A stretch of 57,596 bases of DNA from an uncultured Pseudomonadota bacterium (GCA_913060515.1 CAJXRZ010000036.1:1-57596), one strand, 5' to 3'; counted from the stretch's first letter, positions 1 through 7,434 are shown. A program made the numbers and translations. The notes: a model not told the origin generated them from the letters alone.

Positions 1-54
1 CCGCCACCTGGACCGCCGCCGCCACCTGGACCGCCGCCGCCACCTGGACCGCCG
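1..54. repeat. 18-bp tandem repeat encoding GGPGGG
   Basis: Three perfect head-to-tail 18-bp units occupy 1-54, followed by degenerate units to about 180. Read on the minus strand they encode the glycine/proline tail of the Afp7-like protein as repeated GGPGGG hexapeptides. The array continues off the window edge, so the copy number is unknown, and assembly may have stopped or collapsed here. Confidence 0.85.
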
Positions 55-1007
55 CTACCGCCAGGACCGCCGCCGAAGCCGCCGCCGTAGCCTGGACCGC
101 CGCCACCTGGGCCACCGCCCCCAGGAGCACCGCCGCCAGCACCTGGGAATCCGGGAGCGCCAGGCACTCCTCCGGAGCCAGGCTTTCCGCCGCCGCCACC
201 ACCTGGTGGCTTGCCAGCAGAGCCCGTGAAGATCGCTTCGATCTTCTTCTTGGCCTTGTCCACTTCCTTGACGATCTTCTCGACTTCGTCGATGGCGTCT
301 TGGATCTCTTGGAAAGGCGAGTCAGAGTCGCTCTTGTTCCGGTTGCTGGAGACGTTGCCTGGACCGCTGGTGGGGTCACAGATCTTGATCTCCGTTCCGG
401 CCGGGATCTCCATCCCGTCCTCGATGTTGTTGTCGCTCATGATCTGGCGCGAAGTGCTGCCATGCTGAGCGGCCAGCGAGGATGCAGTCGCTCCAGCACC
501 TGCGGTCACAAGCTTGACCTTGGCCCCTGAGATGCCGCTGCCGCCACCGGAGCCAAAGGCATCCTTGGGATCCCACTCCTTGAGCTTGAGCGAGACGCGC
601 GCACGAATGGGGTGCCCGCTGCTCGAGAACATCACGTAGCTGACGTTCAGCGACTCGATCACGCAAGTAATCGTGAAGCTGCCCCAGGTGAACTGGAGAC
701 GCGGCGGACGCTTCTTGTCCGCTCCCTCTCCAGTCGCAGGGACATCAGCGTTGGTAAACGCCATCAGACCTTGGACACGGTTGCGTACGTCCGACCCATC
801 GTGGGTCGTATCGAACAACAGCTCCATGGTGACGATGAGCGGTGCGCCCTTCTGGAACTCCAGACCGGCATTCGTCTGCCCTTGGTCGTCGTGCTCCTTC
901 CAGGAAACCGCTTTGTCTACCTTGAACTCCTTGGGGTTGTATTGGACCGAAAAGGTCCTTCCAAGGTCCAGGTCGATGAAGCTCGCCTTACCACCAGACG
1001 TTAGCAT
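1..1007 (-). CDS. Afp7-like LysM baseplate/tube-adaptor protein of an eCIS, 3' end missing
   Basis: The frame is open from an ATG at 1007 to the left edge (335 codons), so the C-terminus is missing. The N-terminal ~150 residues match the CIS tube/gp53 family: an early VQYNPKEF motif, then MELLFDTTHDGSDVR, then a FTWGSF segment and a GHPIRARVSLKL strand. Residues ~160-215 form a degenerate LysM fold (KVKLV, SSLAAQHG, MSDNNIEDG, IPAGTEIKI). A short charged helix (EIQDAIDEVEKIVKEVDKAKKK) follows, then a Gly/Pro-rich tail of GGPGGG units. In Afp/PVC particles this protein sits between the tube and the spike-bearing baseplate. The start lies 20 bp inside the upstream repeat-protein gene, implying translational coupling. 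The Gly tail is unusual for the family. Family assignment is confident; the full length is unknown. Confidence 0.85.
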   Translation of the reverse strand, partial: MLTSGGKASFIDLDLGRTFSVQYNPKEFKVDKAVSWKEHDDQGQTNAGLEFQKGAPLIVTMELLFDTTHDGSDVRNRVQGLMAFTNADVPATGEGADKKRPPRLQFTWGSFTITCVIESLNVSYVMFSSSGHPIRARVSLKLKEWDPKDAFGSGGGSGISGAKVKLVTAGAGATASSLAAQHGSTSRQIMSDNNIEDGMEIPAGTEIKICDPTSGPGNVSSNRNKSDSDSPFQEIQDAIDEVEKIVKEVDKAKKKIEAIFTGSAGKPPGGGGGGKPGSGGVPGAPGFPGAGGGAPGGGGPGGGGPGYGGGFGGGPGGSGGPGGGGGPGGGGGPGG

Positions 1008-4000
1008 CGGATTCCTCCTGACGGCGCTCTTGTCGGAGCTCCATCTCACGGTTCACGACTTCGAGGACTTCCCGTGCCAGGGCCTCGATGTCAACACTCT
1101 GCTTGGCGGCCGTCTCGCTGTTCGAGAGGTCGCTACCTTGCTCCATGCGGCCTTCGGGACGGTCCCCGTGGGCCAACTTGGCTTGACGCTGGGCATCCCC
1201 CATTCGTCCACCTTCCGCCAAGTGAATCAAGCTGCGCAGCTTTCCTGCCAGCTTCATCACCTTGTCGGGACCTACGCCCGACTTGGCCGTTGCTGAGCCA
1301 CCCTTGAGGGAGGCAAAACCACGGACCACCTTTGCGCTGCGCCGACGACCAGAGGCTCGGGCACCTACTCCTGAGCGGCGACCGCCGCGGGAAGAAGTGC
1401 TCTGGTTCTGCTCGGCTGCTGCGACGGAACGAATCTGCTCAATGACCTGCAGCACCGGCTTGGACAAGCCCATGGAGGGCTGAAGCTCGGAGCCGCGGTT
1501 GACAATCAGGTCGACGAGCTGCTCGACGTCCTGGGCTTGCACCAACTGCTCAATCAAATCACCGGGACTGCGGACCCGGGTTGGCCGCGTGCTGCGCTCG
1601 GCCCAGCTCGGCGCATCGCCGCGGGTCTCACGGGCAGCCAAAGCCTCGAGGGTAGAGCCCGTGTTTCGGGCTGCACCGCGCATGGTCCGGCCTGGGCCGC
1701 TCATCCGCTCGCCTGGAGCGAAGTTGCTTGCACCGCCGCGGAAGCGTTCTGCACCACGTCCCTGACTCTGCGCGGTCATCTGGGTACGGGCACCGGCCCA
1801 AGCCACAGGACCCGTACGCTCACTGCGCGCCCCAAGGGTCTCGCCTTGTTCCGTCTGAGCGCTGCTCGCCCCAAGGGTCTGGCCGTCAGGGGTGAGGAAG
1901 GTCTGAGCACCTGCCCCAAGAGTGCTGGCACCCCGGAAGCGTTGTGCGCCTGTGGCCTGACCGCCCTGGGTACGGAGGACCGACGCTCCAGCGCCTCGGG
2001 TCGCGCCCGTCTGGAAGCTCCCCGCACCAACACCAGAGGTGGCACCCGTCAGGAAGGCACGCGCTGCAGCCCAACTCCCCGCCGAGGGGGTCGAGAAGGA
2101 GGCAGCAGGAACCCAAACACCGTCTGGCGTCTTGACTGCCTTCGAAGGCAGCGTGCCACCCAGTACCCGCTGGGCTGCCGGCCCCATCGAGGCCAGCGCT
2201 GCCGCCTGGGGCACGGAGAGTTGTACCGTCTCCCCTTTGGCCTGCCGGGCGTAGGAGACAGGGTTCTTGCTGCGGCGGACGCGGTCATTGCTGCCAGCGA
2301 CCACCGAGGCGACCGCTTGGCTGCTCGCGGCAGCAGCTTGGCTGATCAGCGGGCTCTTCACACCGCGTTCCGCTGCCTTGGAGACCGAGCTGGGCCCCCA
2401 AGCAGTCACCTTCTCAGTCACTCGTACCTGGGCACCGGGAGAGGCGCGCTTGATGCGCTCGACAAGTGCCTGCACATCCACGCTCTCATCGGCGTGAACC
2501 ACATAGGTCGACTCTGGCGCCCGCGGGGCCATGCGGGGAAGGATGGAGCCCTTCTTGGCGCGAGAGGTCCCGGTGCGCTCCAAACGCTCCATGGCCCAAG
2601 CACCGTGACTCTGCGCGGCTGGCGCATCTTGTGTCGCCAAACGAGTGGGCGGCACAAAGCGGTCCCCTCGGCGCTCGAGCACTGCTGGGGCAGCGGCCTG
2701 CTGTTGCGGCGCTTGGTGCGGAATACGCGCTGCGGCGTGCGCCGTAGAAGCGCTCCGTAGTGGCGCCTCGTCCGGGAGTGCTTCCGCAGGTCCCGTGCCG
2801 CCAAAGACTCGGGCTCCCTGAGTGCGCGCACCTGCTGTGCGCAGCGCGTCACTCTGTTCCGTCTCGGTGCCTGCGGTCCGGTAGACCCCAGCACCCGCTG
2901 TCTCACCCGCTGCGGTACGGCCGCTGCGGGTTGTGGACGCCGAGGCCGCCGAGGCGCTCTTGCCGGTCCGAGCTCCAAGGGTCTCTCCGCTCGCGGTGGT
3001 GCCGGAGCGCGCTCCAGTGACCTGACCGGACTGAGTCTTCTCGGCCTGGGTGCGCTCGGTCTCCGATGCCGCAGTTCGGGTGCTCGAAGCCCCTTGGGTC
3101 TCGCCGGAGCGCGTCCGCTGCGCCTGCGAGCGCTCGGTCGCACTGCCAGCAGTTGCACCGGACTGGGCTCCTGTCGTCTCACGGCTCGCGGTCTTGAAGG
3201 CATCGCTGCCTACGACTGGAGCGGTGCGCGTGCGCTGGGCCTGCGAGCGTTGGGTCTCCCCTGTTGCCGTGCGGCGTGCAGCAGAAATCTCCGTGGTCCC
3301 AGAAGCCGTACGCTTGGCCGCCGAGAGCGTGGTCTCGCCTGAAGCTGTGCGTTGAGCCGCCGAAGGACTCGTGGAGCCGCTGGCGGTCCGAAGGGCGGCA
3401 GAAGCTGCGGTAGCACCACGGGTGGTACGCATCGAACGCGCACCAGGCCGGGCCGTCTTGGAGACCGAGCTGCGCGCGACGGGAGAGGCGCTGAGCATCG
3501 CGTTGGACCGGGTGGTCGAAACGACAGCCGATGGCCGGGCCCAGCCAGAGGCTTGCTTGGTGGTCGAGCGGGCTAGGGCCCTCTGGGTGCTCGGACTCTT
3601 GCGCTGCGCCTGCGGTGCTTCCGCCACTGGGGCAGGAGCGCTCAGGACATCCATGCTCGGGGAGCGGCCGAGAATGGGACGCAGGCCTCGCTTGCGAGAG
3701 GATGCAGGCTTGGCGCGGGAGCGGGCAATCTCAGTGGGGCGCGCGAGGGAAGATGGAACCGCATCTGCGATCTGCTCTTCATAGACCACCTGTACACGAC
3801 GAACCGTGCGGAGGACCTTGCGGATCTCAACAGCGCGCGTCTGCTCGTCGAGATGTTCGACGGTCGCCAGCTTGCGCTGGATTCGGCGACGCGTGCTGTT
3901 GTCCATACGAGGCAAGGCAGCGTTGATCGCCTTGAGGACTGGATCCTTGGCTGCACGAACCCGCGCGAGACGGGCACCCATGATCTGGGTGGGCCGAAGT

Positions 4001-4557
4001 GCTTCCTGTCCCTTTTCCTTCCGACCCTGGCCATCTGCGGTGATTCCGGAGCGCGCGGGGGCGCCGCCGGTGGTTGCCCAAGGGTTGGACACCGAGCGCA
4101 TCGAGCTGCCGCTGTAGCGCGGGCGGCCCGGTCCGGAGACCTCGATAACTTCGGGCTCAGCCTTCTCAGGCACGATCATGTCGTGGCTGCTCAGGGTACG
4201 AACGCCAAAGCCGAACTTGCGCTTGGCCTCGCCGGGGAAGGCCCGCCGCATCGCAGTGCGCTCACCGAGGCGACGCTGGCCAAAGATGCGGGCTCGCCGC
4301 TCCCTGCGCCATCGGGAGACGGCCAAACGCCGCATCATCTTGCGGTAGCGACTGGCGTCTACATAGGTGAACAGAGACCCCGGGTCGTCCTGCATCTCTA
4401 GCGCGGTGTCCGACCAAGGATCGCTGAGTCCAAAGCGTGCGTAGAACTCCGGCGACATGCCGATGTTCGGCCTGCGCTTGGTGCGACGCTCCAGACGTTC
4501 CATCGTGGCTTGACCAGCTACGCGACGGGGTGGAGATGTGGACTCGGGGGTGCTCAT
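988..4557 (-). CDS. Giant 13-residue-repeat protein in the eCIS operon (Afp6 position)
   Basis: An 1189-residue, strongly basic, Ala/Thr/Gly/Arg/Ser-rich protein encoded between tube 2 and the Afp7-like gene, the slot held by the small Afp6 (DUF5908) protein in Afp. Residues 1-120 are Arg-rich. Residues ~195-265 look helical. Residues 377-585 form 16 consecutive units of 13 residues (one has 14), consensus RTAxGETxxxxAx. Residues 835-977 form 11 further exact 13-mers of type xxTxxGxTxGAxx. Residues ~995-1050 and ~1095-1130 look helical, and the last ~35 residues form a charged helix (IEALAREVLEVVNREMELRQ) ending NVWW, reminiscent of the C-terminal helix of DUF5908-type proteins (weak, from memory). 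There is no signal peptide or membrane span. Lumen-filling cargo, length ruler and baseplate scaffold are all possible roles. Confidence 0.8.
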   Translation of the reverse strand: MSTPESTSPPRRVAGQATMERLERRTKRRPNIGMSPEFYARFGLSDPWSDTALEMQDDPGSLFTYVDASRYRKMMRRLAVSRWRRERRARIFGQRRLGERTAMRRAFPGEAKRKFGFGVRTLSSHDMIVPEKAEPEVIEVSGPGRPRYSGSSMRSVSNPWATTGGAPARSGITADGQGRKEKGQEALRPTQIMGARLARVRAAKDPVLKAINAALPRMDNSTRRRIQRKLATVEHLDEQTRAVEIRKVLRTVRRVQVVYEEQIADAVPSSLARPTEIARSRAKPASSRKRGLRPILGRSPSMDVLSAPAPVAEAPQAQRKSPSTQRALARSTTKQASGWARPSAVVSTTRSNAMLSASPVARSSVSKTARPGARSMRTTRGATAASAALRTASGSTSPSAAQRTASGETTLSAAKRTASGTTEISAARRTATGETQRSQAQRTRTAPVVGSDAFKTASRETTGAQSGATAGSATERSQAQRTRSGETQGASSTRTAASETERTQAEKTQSGQVTGARSGTTASGETLGARTGKSASAASASTTRSGRTAAGETAGAGVYRTAGTETEQSDALRTAGARTQGARVFGGTGPAEALPDEAPLRSASTAHAAARIPHQAPQQQAAAPAVLERRGDRFVPPTRLATQDAPAAQSHGAWAMERLERTGTSRAKKGSILPRMAPRAPESTYVVHADESVDVQALVERIKRASPGAQVRVTEKVTAWGPSSVSKAAERGVKSPLISQAAAASSQAVASVVAGSNDRVRRSKNPVSYARQAKGETVQLSVPQAAALASMGPAAQRVLGGTLPSKAVKTPDGVWVPAASFSTPSAGSWAAARAFLTGATSGVGAGSFQTGATRGAGASVLRTQGGQATGAQRFRGASTLGAGAQTFLTPDGQTLGASSAQTEQGETLGARSERTGPVAWAGARTQMTAQSQGRGAERFRGGASNFAPGERMSGPGRTMRGAARNTGSTLEALAARETRGDAPSWAERSTRPTRVRSPGDLIEQLVQAQDVEQLVDLIVNRGSELQPSMGLSKPVLQVIEQIRSVAAAEQNQSTSSRGGRRSGVGARASGRRRSAKVVRGFASLKGGSATAKSGVGPDKVMKLAGKLRSLIHLAEGGRMGDAQRQAKLAHGDRPEGRMEQGSDLSNSETAAKQSVDIEALAREVLEVVNREMELRQERRQEESDANVWW
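1627..2055. repeat. 39-bp periodic coding repeat, block B (11 units)
   Basis: Encodes residues 835-977 of the same protein as 11 exact 13-residue units of a second type, for example FLTGATSGVGAGS, FQTGATRGAGASV, FLTPDGQTLGASS and AQTEQGETLGARS. It shares the T..G.T core with block A but has GA near the unit end and Phe/Leu at the start. Confidence 0.8.
2803..3429. repeat. 39-bp periodic coding repeat, block A (16 units)
   Basis: Encodes residues 377-585 of the repeat protein as 16 consecutive 13-residue units, for example RTASGSTSPSAAQ, RTASGETTLSAAK and RTASGTTEISAAR. Unit 13 has 14 residues. The DNA copies have diverged, so periodicity is clearer in protein than in nucleotides, which argues for selection on the protein repeat rather than recent expansion. 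Confidence 0.85.
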
Positions 4558-4565
4558 GGGCGACC

Positions 4566-5000
4566 TCAGCTGACGGTGATGCCGTGGTGGGCAAGCTCGA
4601 TCATCTCAACGGCGAGTTCAGCGCCGTTTGCGACGAAGTTGGGGCCCTCGTAGGCCACAGGCCACGCGTTCACGAAGGAGTAGCGACGCACCTCCTCCAT
4701 CGCGAGGTTCTTCATGATGATGGCCCCATTTCGCCGCTTGGCAAAGCCATCTTCCAAAATCTCGTTTCGCCACTGGAGCAGCGAAGTGTCCGAAGTCACG
4801 CCGTAGCGCAGGACCAAGTTCTCCCAACGGGACTGGCCTGGCACCTTGTGCACGCGGTGGTTCACACCACCCTCTTCGATCTCGAAGACCTGTGTGGTGG
4901 TCTTGATTCCGTTGCACTCCATAAACTGAGCCACACTGATCCCGTCGATCTCGAGCTCGAAAATGAAGTTTCCTTCAGGGTCGACAATGGTACGGGACAT
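4566..5000 (-). CDS. eCIS inner tube protein 2 (T4 gp19-like)
   Basis: A 144-residue protein of the T4 gp19/Afp1-Afp5 tail-tube family, which stacks as hexameric rings to form the inner tube driven through the target membrane. Family hallmarks are FIFELEIDGISVAQFMECNG near the start, GGVNHRVHKVPG, ENLVLRYGV, LLQWRNEI, RRNGAIIMKN and FVNAWPVAYEGP. The length is normal for the family. ATG at 5000 follows a GGGAGA ribosome-binding site. It lies between sheath 2 and the repeat protein, so by synteny it is the Afp5-type tube that sits nearest the baseplate. It differs clearly from tube 1 at 6922-7365. Confidence 0.93.
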   Translation of the reverse strand: MSRTIVDPEGNFIFELEIDGISVAQFMECNGIKTTTQVFEIEEGGVNHRVHKVPGQSRWENLVLRYGVTSDTSLLQWRNEILEDGFAKRRNGAIIMKNLAMEEVRRYSFVNAWPVAYEGPNFVANGAELAVEMIELAHHGITVS

Positions 5001-5015
5001 AAGGGTCTCCCTTGA

Positions 5016-6206
5016 TCAGCGGGGGTCGGCCTGGCTTAGGCGCAGGTCAATTGTGATGTGTTCGGCGGTCGAGACGGGGCGAATTCGCACCATCACGTTC
5101 AGCCGGCCTTGTTCCCGCTCGTCGCGGGGATTGTTCTCTTCGTCGCACTTGACCCAGTAGTCACGGCCAGCGGCCGCGCCGGTGAGCATTCCGCGCTCCC
5201 AAAACTCGTCCAAGCGGGCCCGCACGTCGCGGGCGAGAATCTTCCAGATGTCCGGACGGTTGGTCTCGAAGACGACCCACTCGTTGTCCCGTCGCAGCTG
5301 CTCGCTGACAAGGGAGGCGATCCGCCGAGAGTTGATGAACTCCCAGTTTGGGTCTCTGGACATGGTTCGGGCACCGAAGACCAAGACCCCTCGACCCGGC
5401 TGGGTCAGGATGGGGTTGATTCCGGTGGCTGCGATGGCCTGAGCCTCGCCCCAGGTCAGCGGAACCTGGGGATGGGTCACGCCGTTGACCGGCACGTTGG
5501 CGGGCGGCCAAATCACGCCGTATGGCTGATGCTCACGGTCTACGCGGGCAAAGACACCCAGCATCGAACCGGAAGGAGGCGCCAGCTTCTGGCCATCCTG
5601 GAGCCACGGGTAGTAGATCGCCCCGTAGGAGAGGTTGTCCTGGTCAATGGAGCGGAAAGACTCGAACCACCGGTCCAGGACTCCGTCGTGCATGCCCAGG
5701 GGCGCATCCATGATGAGGAAACGCGAGGTCATCTCGCGGCAATGGGCCAGGAGTGCCCGATAGACCGGCTCACAACCCGCGACAACCTGGCCCGTTCGGC
5801 TCATGGTCCAAGGCAGGTACGCGACGCCGGGAATCGCCAGGAGGGCAATCTCCTCGTTTCCGCGCAGGCGCTCAATCAGAGGTGCGAGAACGCTGGCAGC
5901 AGACTGAGCGGAGCCCAGCTCTTCGTCGTCTTCGATGCAGAGCCCGAAGAGCACACAGGTGTCTCCGCCATTGGCGAAGAAGGCCTTCACCGCGTCCCGT
6001 GAAGGCCCACCAAAGAGCCCGGAGAGAGGGTGGTCAATCAGCTCTTGAGCGCGACGCAGGGTCAGCTCAAGGAAATCTCCGGAAGCCGCATCTTGCGGCC
6101 ACCGATCCGTGGGGATCAGCCCGATGATGCCGGCCACGTCGCACCGCACGACGCCATAGCGACGCGTGGGCAGAGTGCTGTGCTGGACGGAAATGCCCGG
6201 CTTCAT
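5016..6206 (-). CDS. eCIS tail sheath protein 2
   Basis: Contractile sheath subunit of the phage_sheath_1/Afp2-4 family, 396 residues from ATG 6206. Evidence is the N-terminal MKPGISVQ entry typical of sheaths and the C-terminal domain with GVLVFGARTMSRDPNWEFIN, followed by segments equivalent to those in sheath 1 (WVVFETN, WKILARDV, YWVKCDEENNP, INVMVRIRP-like RLNVMVRIRP). The frame extends upstream to a TTG at 6281, which would add 25 residues, but neither start has a convincing ribosome-binding site. ATG 6206 fits the family N-terminus better. It is shorter than sheath 1 because it lacks the large central insertion, and probably forms the distal or baseplate-proximal sheath layer. Confidence 0.92.
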   Translation of the reverse strand: MKPGISVQHSTLPTRRYGVVRCDVAGIIGLIPTDRWPQDAASGDFLELTLRRAQELIDHPLSGLFGGPSRDAVKAFFANGGDTCVLFGLCIEDDEELGSAQSAASVLAPLIERLRGNEEIALLAIPGVAYLPWTMSRTGQVVAGCEPVYRALLAHCREMTSRFLIMDAPLGMHDGVLDRWFESFRSIDQDNLSYGAIYYPWLQDGQKLAPPSGSMLGVFARVDREHQPYGVIWPPANVPVNGVTHPQVPLTWGEAQAIAATGINPILTQPGRGVLVFGARTMSRDPNWEFINSRRIASLVSEQLRRDNEWVVFETNRPDIWKILARDVRARLDEFWERGMLTGAAAGRDYWVKCDEENNPRDEREQGRLNVMVRIRPVSTAEHITIDLRLSQADPR

Positions 6207-6265
6207 TGTGAGGTCCACAACAGGAGGGAATCCAACCCAAGAGGATCGGAAGAGGAAAGGAGCTT

Positions 6266-6299
6266 GCGCGGTCCTCCACAAAATCGTGGAGGACGGCGC
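6266..6299 (-). promoter_or_regulatory. Strong inverted repeat upstream of sheath 2
   Basis: A perfect 9-bp stem (GTCCTCCAC / GTGGAGGAC, 6271-6279 and 6286-6294) with a 6-nt loop, extended by four more G:C-rich pairs after one mismatch. It lies between the DUF6760 ORF and ATG 6206 of sheath 2. In the minus-strand transcript no U-tract follows, so it is not a normal terminator. mRNA stabilisation, processing or translational control of the two halves of the operon is possible. If sheath 2 starts at TTG 6281 it is partly coding. Confidence 0.5.
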
Positions 6300-6319
6300 G
6301 CTCTTTTAGGTCCTGCAAA

Positions 6320-6481
6320 TCATTGAGGAGAGTTAATCTTCTCGTTGATCGACGAGATCTGCTTCACCCAGGCGTGCCGCTCTTTGTGCGACAAAACCAT
6401 GAGTGTTTCCCGGTCCCAGTGAAAGTGGTAAGCGATGAACGCTACCTCCTTGAGAATGTTCTCAAGAGGGTAGCTTACGAT
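6320..6481 (-). CDS. DUF6760-type protein, probably the -1 frameshift extension of the tail assembly chaperone
   Basis: A 53-codon frame ending in TGA at 6320 encodes a protein of the DUF6760 kind: YPLENILKEVAFIAYHFHW followed by LSHKERHAWVKQISSIN. This matches the pattern I know from CIS loci (YPLxxLyEEVAxIAYHFHW...LeHxeRxxWvxxI). The frame has no ATG, GTG or TTG between its upstream stop (inside the preceding gene) and an internal Met well past the conserved motif. The preceding gene ends exactly here in the 0 frame, and the -1 frame continues into this ORF through a G-GGG-GAA heptamer. The likely product is a fusion of about 173 residues spanning 6840 to 6320. Initiation at ATC 6481 or ATT is the alternative. 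Confidence 0.8.
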   Translation of the reverse strand: MVSYPLENILKEVAFIAYHFHWDRETLMVLSHKERHAWVKQISSINEKINSPQ

Positions 6482-6487
6482 TCCCCC
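6441..6487 (-). promoter_or_regulatory. Candidate -1 programmed ribosomal frameshift signal
   Basis: On the minus strand the heptamer G GGG GAA (6487-6481) sits in the 0 frame three codons before the chaperone stop TAA. A 6-nt spacer follows, then a stable stem-loop at 6474-6441. Its lower stem is GCTACC/GGTAGC (6 bp), continued by TC/GA with one bulged base on each side, then TTGAGA/TCTCAA (6 bp) with a 4-nt ACAT loop. After slippage the P-site codon re-pairs perfectly (GGG to GGG) and the A-site re-pairs GAA to GGA with one wobble. Geometry matches classical bacterial -1 frameshift sites. Confidence 0.75.
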
Positions 6488-6840
6488 AGGCGGCCAAACT
6501 CCTTATCGAAGCGATGGCCGCACTCGGGGCACGTCACGCGTACCGTTGCCTCATCCTCATTGATGCGATTGTACATCTCCTCGAGGAAACGCAGGTCACC
6601 GGCGAAGAGATTCTCCACCACACCTGTATTCACCTCGGAGAGCGTACCGAGTCTCGTCATTACGCGGCTGAGCAGCACAATGATCAGGTACGCCCGGTTT
6701 CGCTGAACACGCATATCGTTCAGAGGAACGATCTCGTCTTTGGCGTTTGCAAGGCGCATCACGCCTTCCTTGTGGATGTTTCCATCTGAATCGATGAAAC
6801 CACGGGGAAGTGTGAACTCGTACTCGGTCTTAAGCTCCAT
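6475..6840 (-). CDS. Tail-assembly-chaperone-like eCIS protein
   Basis: A 121-residue protein of a family found beside CIS tube genes and usually labelled phage tail assembly protein (recall, not searched). Visible features are an N-terminal FTLPRGFIDSDGNIHKEGVM, a central RVQRNRAYLIIVLLSRVMTRLG helix, VVENLFAGDLRFLEEMYNRI, and a C-terminal VTCPECGHRF pair of cysteines that could bind zinc. It lies directly after sheath 1 and tube 1, the same position as gpE of phage P2 and gpG of lambda, whose products chaperone the tape measure and tube. It ends EFGRLGES-stop, and the -1 frame continues into the DUF6760 ORF. Start ATG 6840. Confidence 0.8.
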   Translation of the reverse strand: MELKTEYEFTLPRGFIDSDGNIHKEGVMRLANAKDEIVPLNDMRVQRNRAYLIIVLLSRVMTRLGTLSEVNTGVVENLFAGDLRFLEEMYNRINEDEATVRVTCPECGHRFDKEFGRLGES

Positions 6841-6859
6841 GACGGAACAGCTCCAACAT

Positions 6860-6877
6860 CAGGTCAACAATGACCTG
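6860..6877 (-). promoter_or_regulatory. Small intercistronic hairpin after tube 1
   Basis: A perfect 7-bp inverted repeat (CAGGTCA/TGACCTG) with a 4-nt loop lies in the 81-bp gap between tube 1 and the chaperone gene. Tube 1 should be made in much greater amount than the chaperone, so a 3'-end-protecting or polarity-setting stem is plausible. No U-tract follows, so it is not a classical terminator. Confidence 0.35.
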
Positions 6878-6921
6878 CATCAACATCTGAGGAAAAGGCC
6901 TTCCGGGATCGGAAAACTCGA

Positions 6922-7365
6922 TTAGGCGCGTTCAACCTTCTCGACTGCGATCTCGAGCTTCTCAATGGCCATCCCAGAGGTATCGGAATCCATGTCCGGG
7001 ACGTACCACTTGCAGGGCCACGCTTCGAAGAAGTTGTAACGGGCAACCTCGGTCTCGCCATCCTGGTCCAGGATGATGACCGAACCCGAGCGACGGTCAA
7101 TCTGGCCGTCCTCGATGTTCTTCCGCCAGTTCCAGAGGTCGTCGGTCGCGGTGTAGCCGCGCTCGAGGACGATGTTGGAGTACGTGGTACGTCCCGGCTT
7201 CTTGCGAACGACCTTGTCGTTGCCCTGCTTGAACTCGACGATTTCCGTCTCCGAGTCCATTCCAGACACCGACTTAAAGCCGCCCACGATTACGCGGGTA
7301 TCGTTCACGACTCCCTGGATTTCCAGGAGGAAGTGGTAAGCGCCAAAAAGCTCTTCAGTAGGCAT
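6922..7365 (-). CDS. eCIS inner tube protein 1 (T4 gp19-like)
   Basis: A 147-residue T4 gp19/Afp1-family tube subunit. Recognisable elements are LFGAYHFLLEIQG at the N-terminus, VGGFKSVSGMDSETEIVEF, GNDKVVRKKPGRTTYSNIVL, LWNWRKNIEDG, RRSGSVIILDQDGE and FFEAWPCKWYVPDMDSD, ending in a VEKLEIAVEKVER-type helix. It follows sheath 1 after a 69-bp gap, and the pair corresponds to the main contractile tail units. Conservation of the KPGRT loop and the FxxAWP motif makes the assignment secure. Start ATG 7365, preceded by GAGAGGACC. Confidence 0.94.
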   Translation of the reverse strand: MPTEELFGAYHFLLEIQGVVNDTRVIVGGFKSVSGMDSETEIVEFKQGNDKVVRKKPGRTTYSNIVLERGYTATDDLWNWRKNIEDGQIDRRSGSVIILDQDGETEVARYNFFEAWPCKWYVPDMDSDTSGMAIEKLEIAVEKVERA

Positions 7366-7434
7366 TGTGGTCCTCTCTCATGTTGGTCCAGGACGATGGA
7401 GGCATACGTCCGGGTTTAAAAACGATCGGTGGGG

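Noticed and set aside
1-180. CRISPR-like short repeat.
   Set aside because: Contiguous 18-bp units without spacers in a coding frame encoding Gly/Pro.
1537-2760. Long open plus-strand frame (about 400 codons) opposite the repeat protein.
   Set aside because: High-GC shadow of the minus-strand gene; no ribosome-binding site, no domain, and interrupts the operon.
6207-6281. Sheath 2 starting at TTG 6281.
   Set aside because: Adds 25 residues without family similarity and overlaps the hairpin; kept only as an alternative.
6441-6460. AAGGAGG inside the stem as a ribosome-binding site for DUF6760.
   Set aside because: It encodes the conserved Lys-Glu-Val and no start codon follows at a usable distance.
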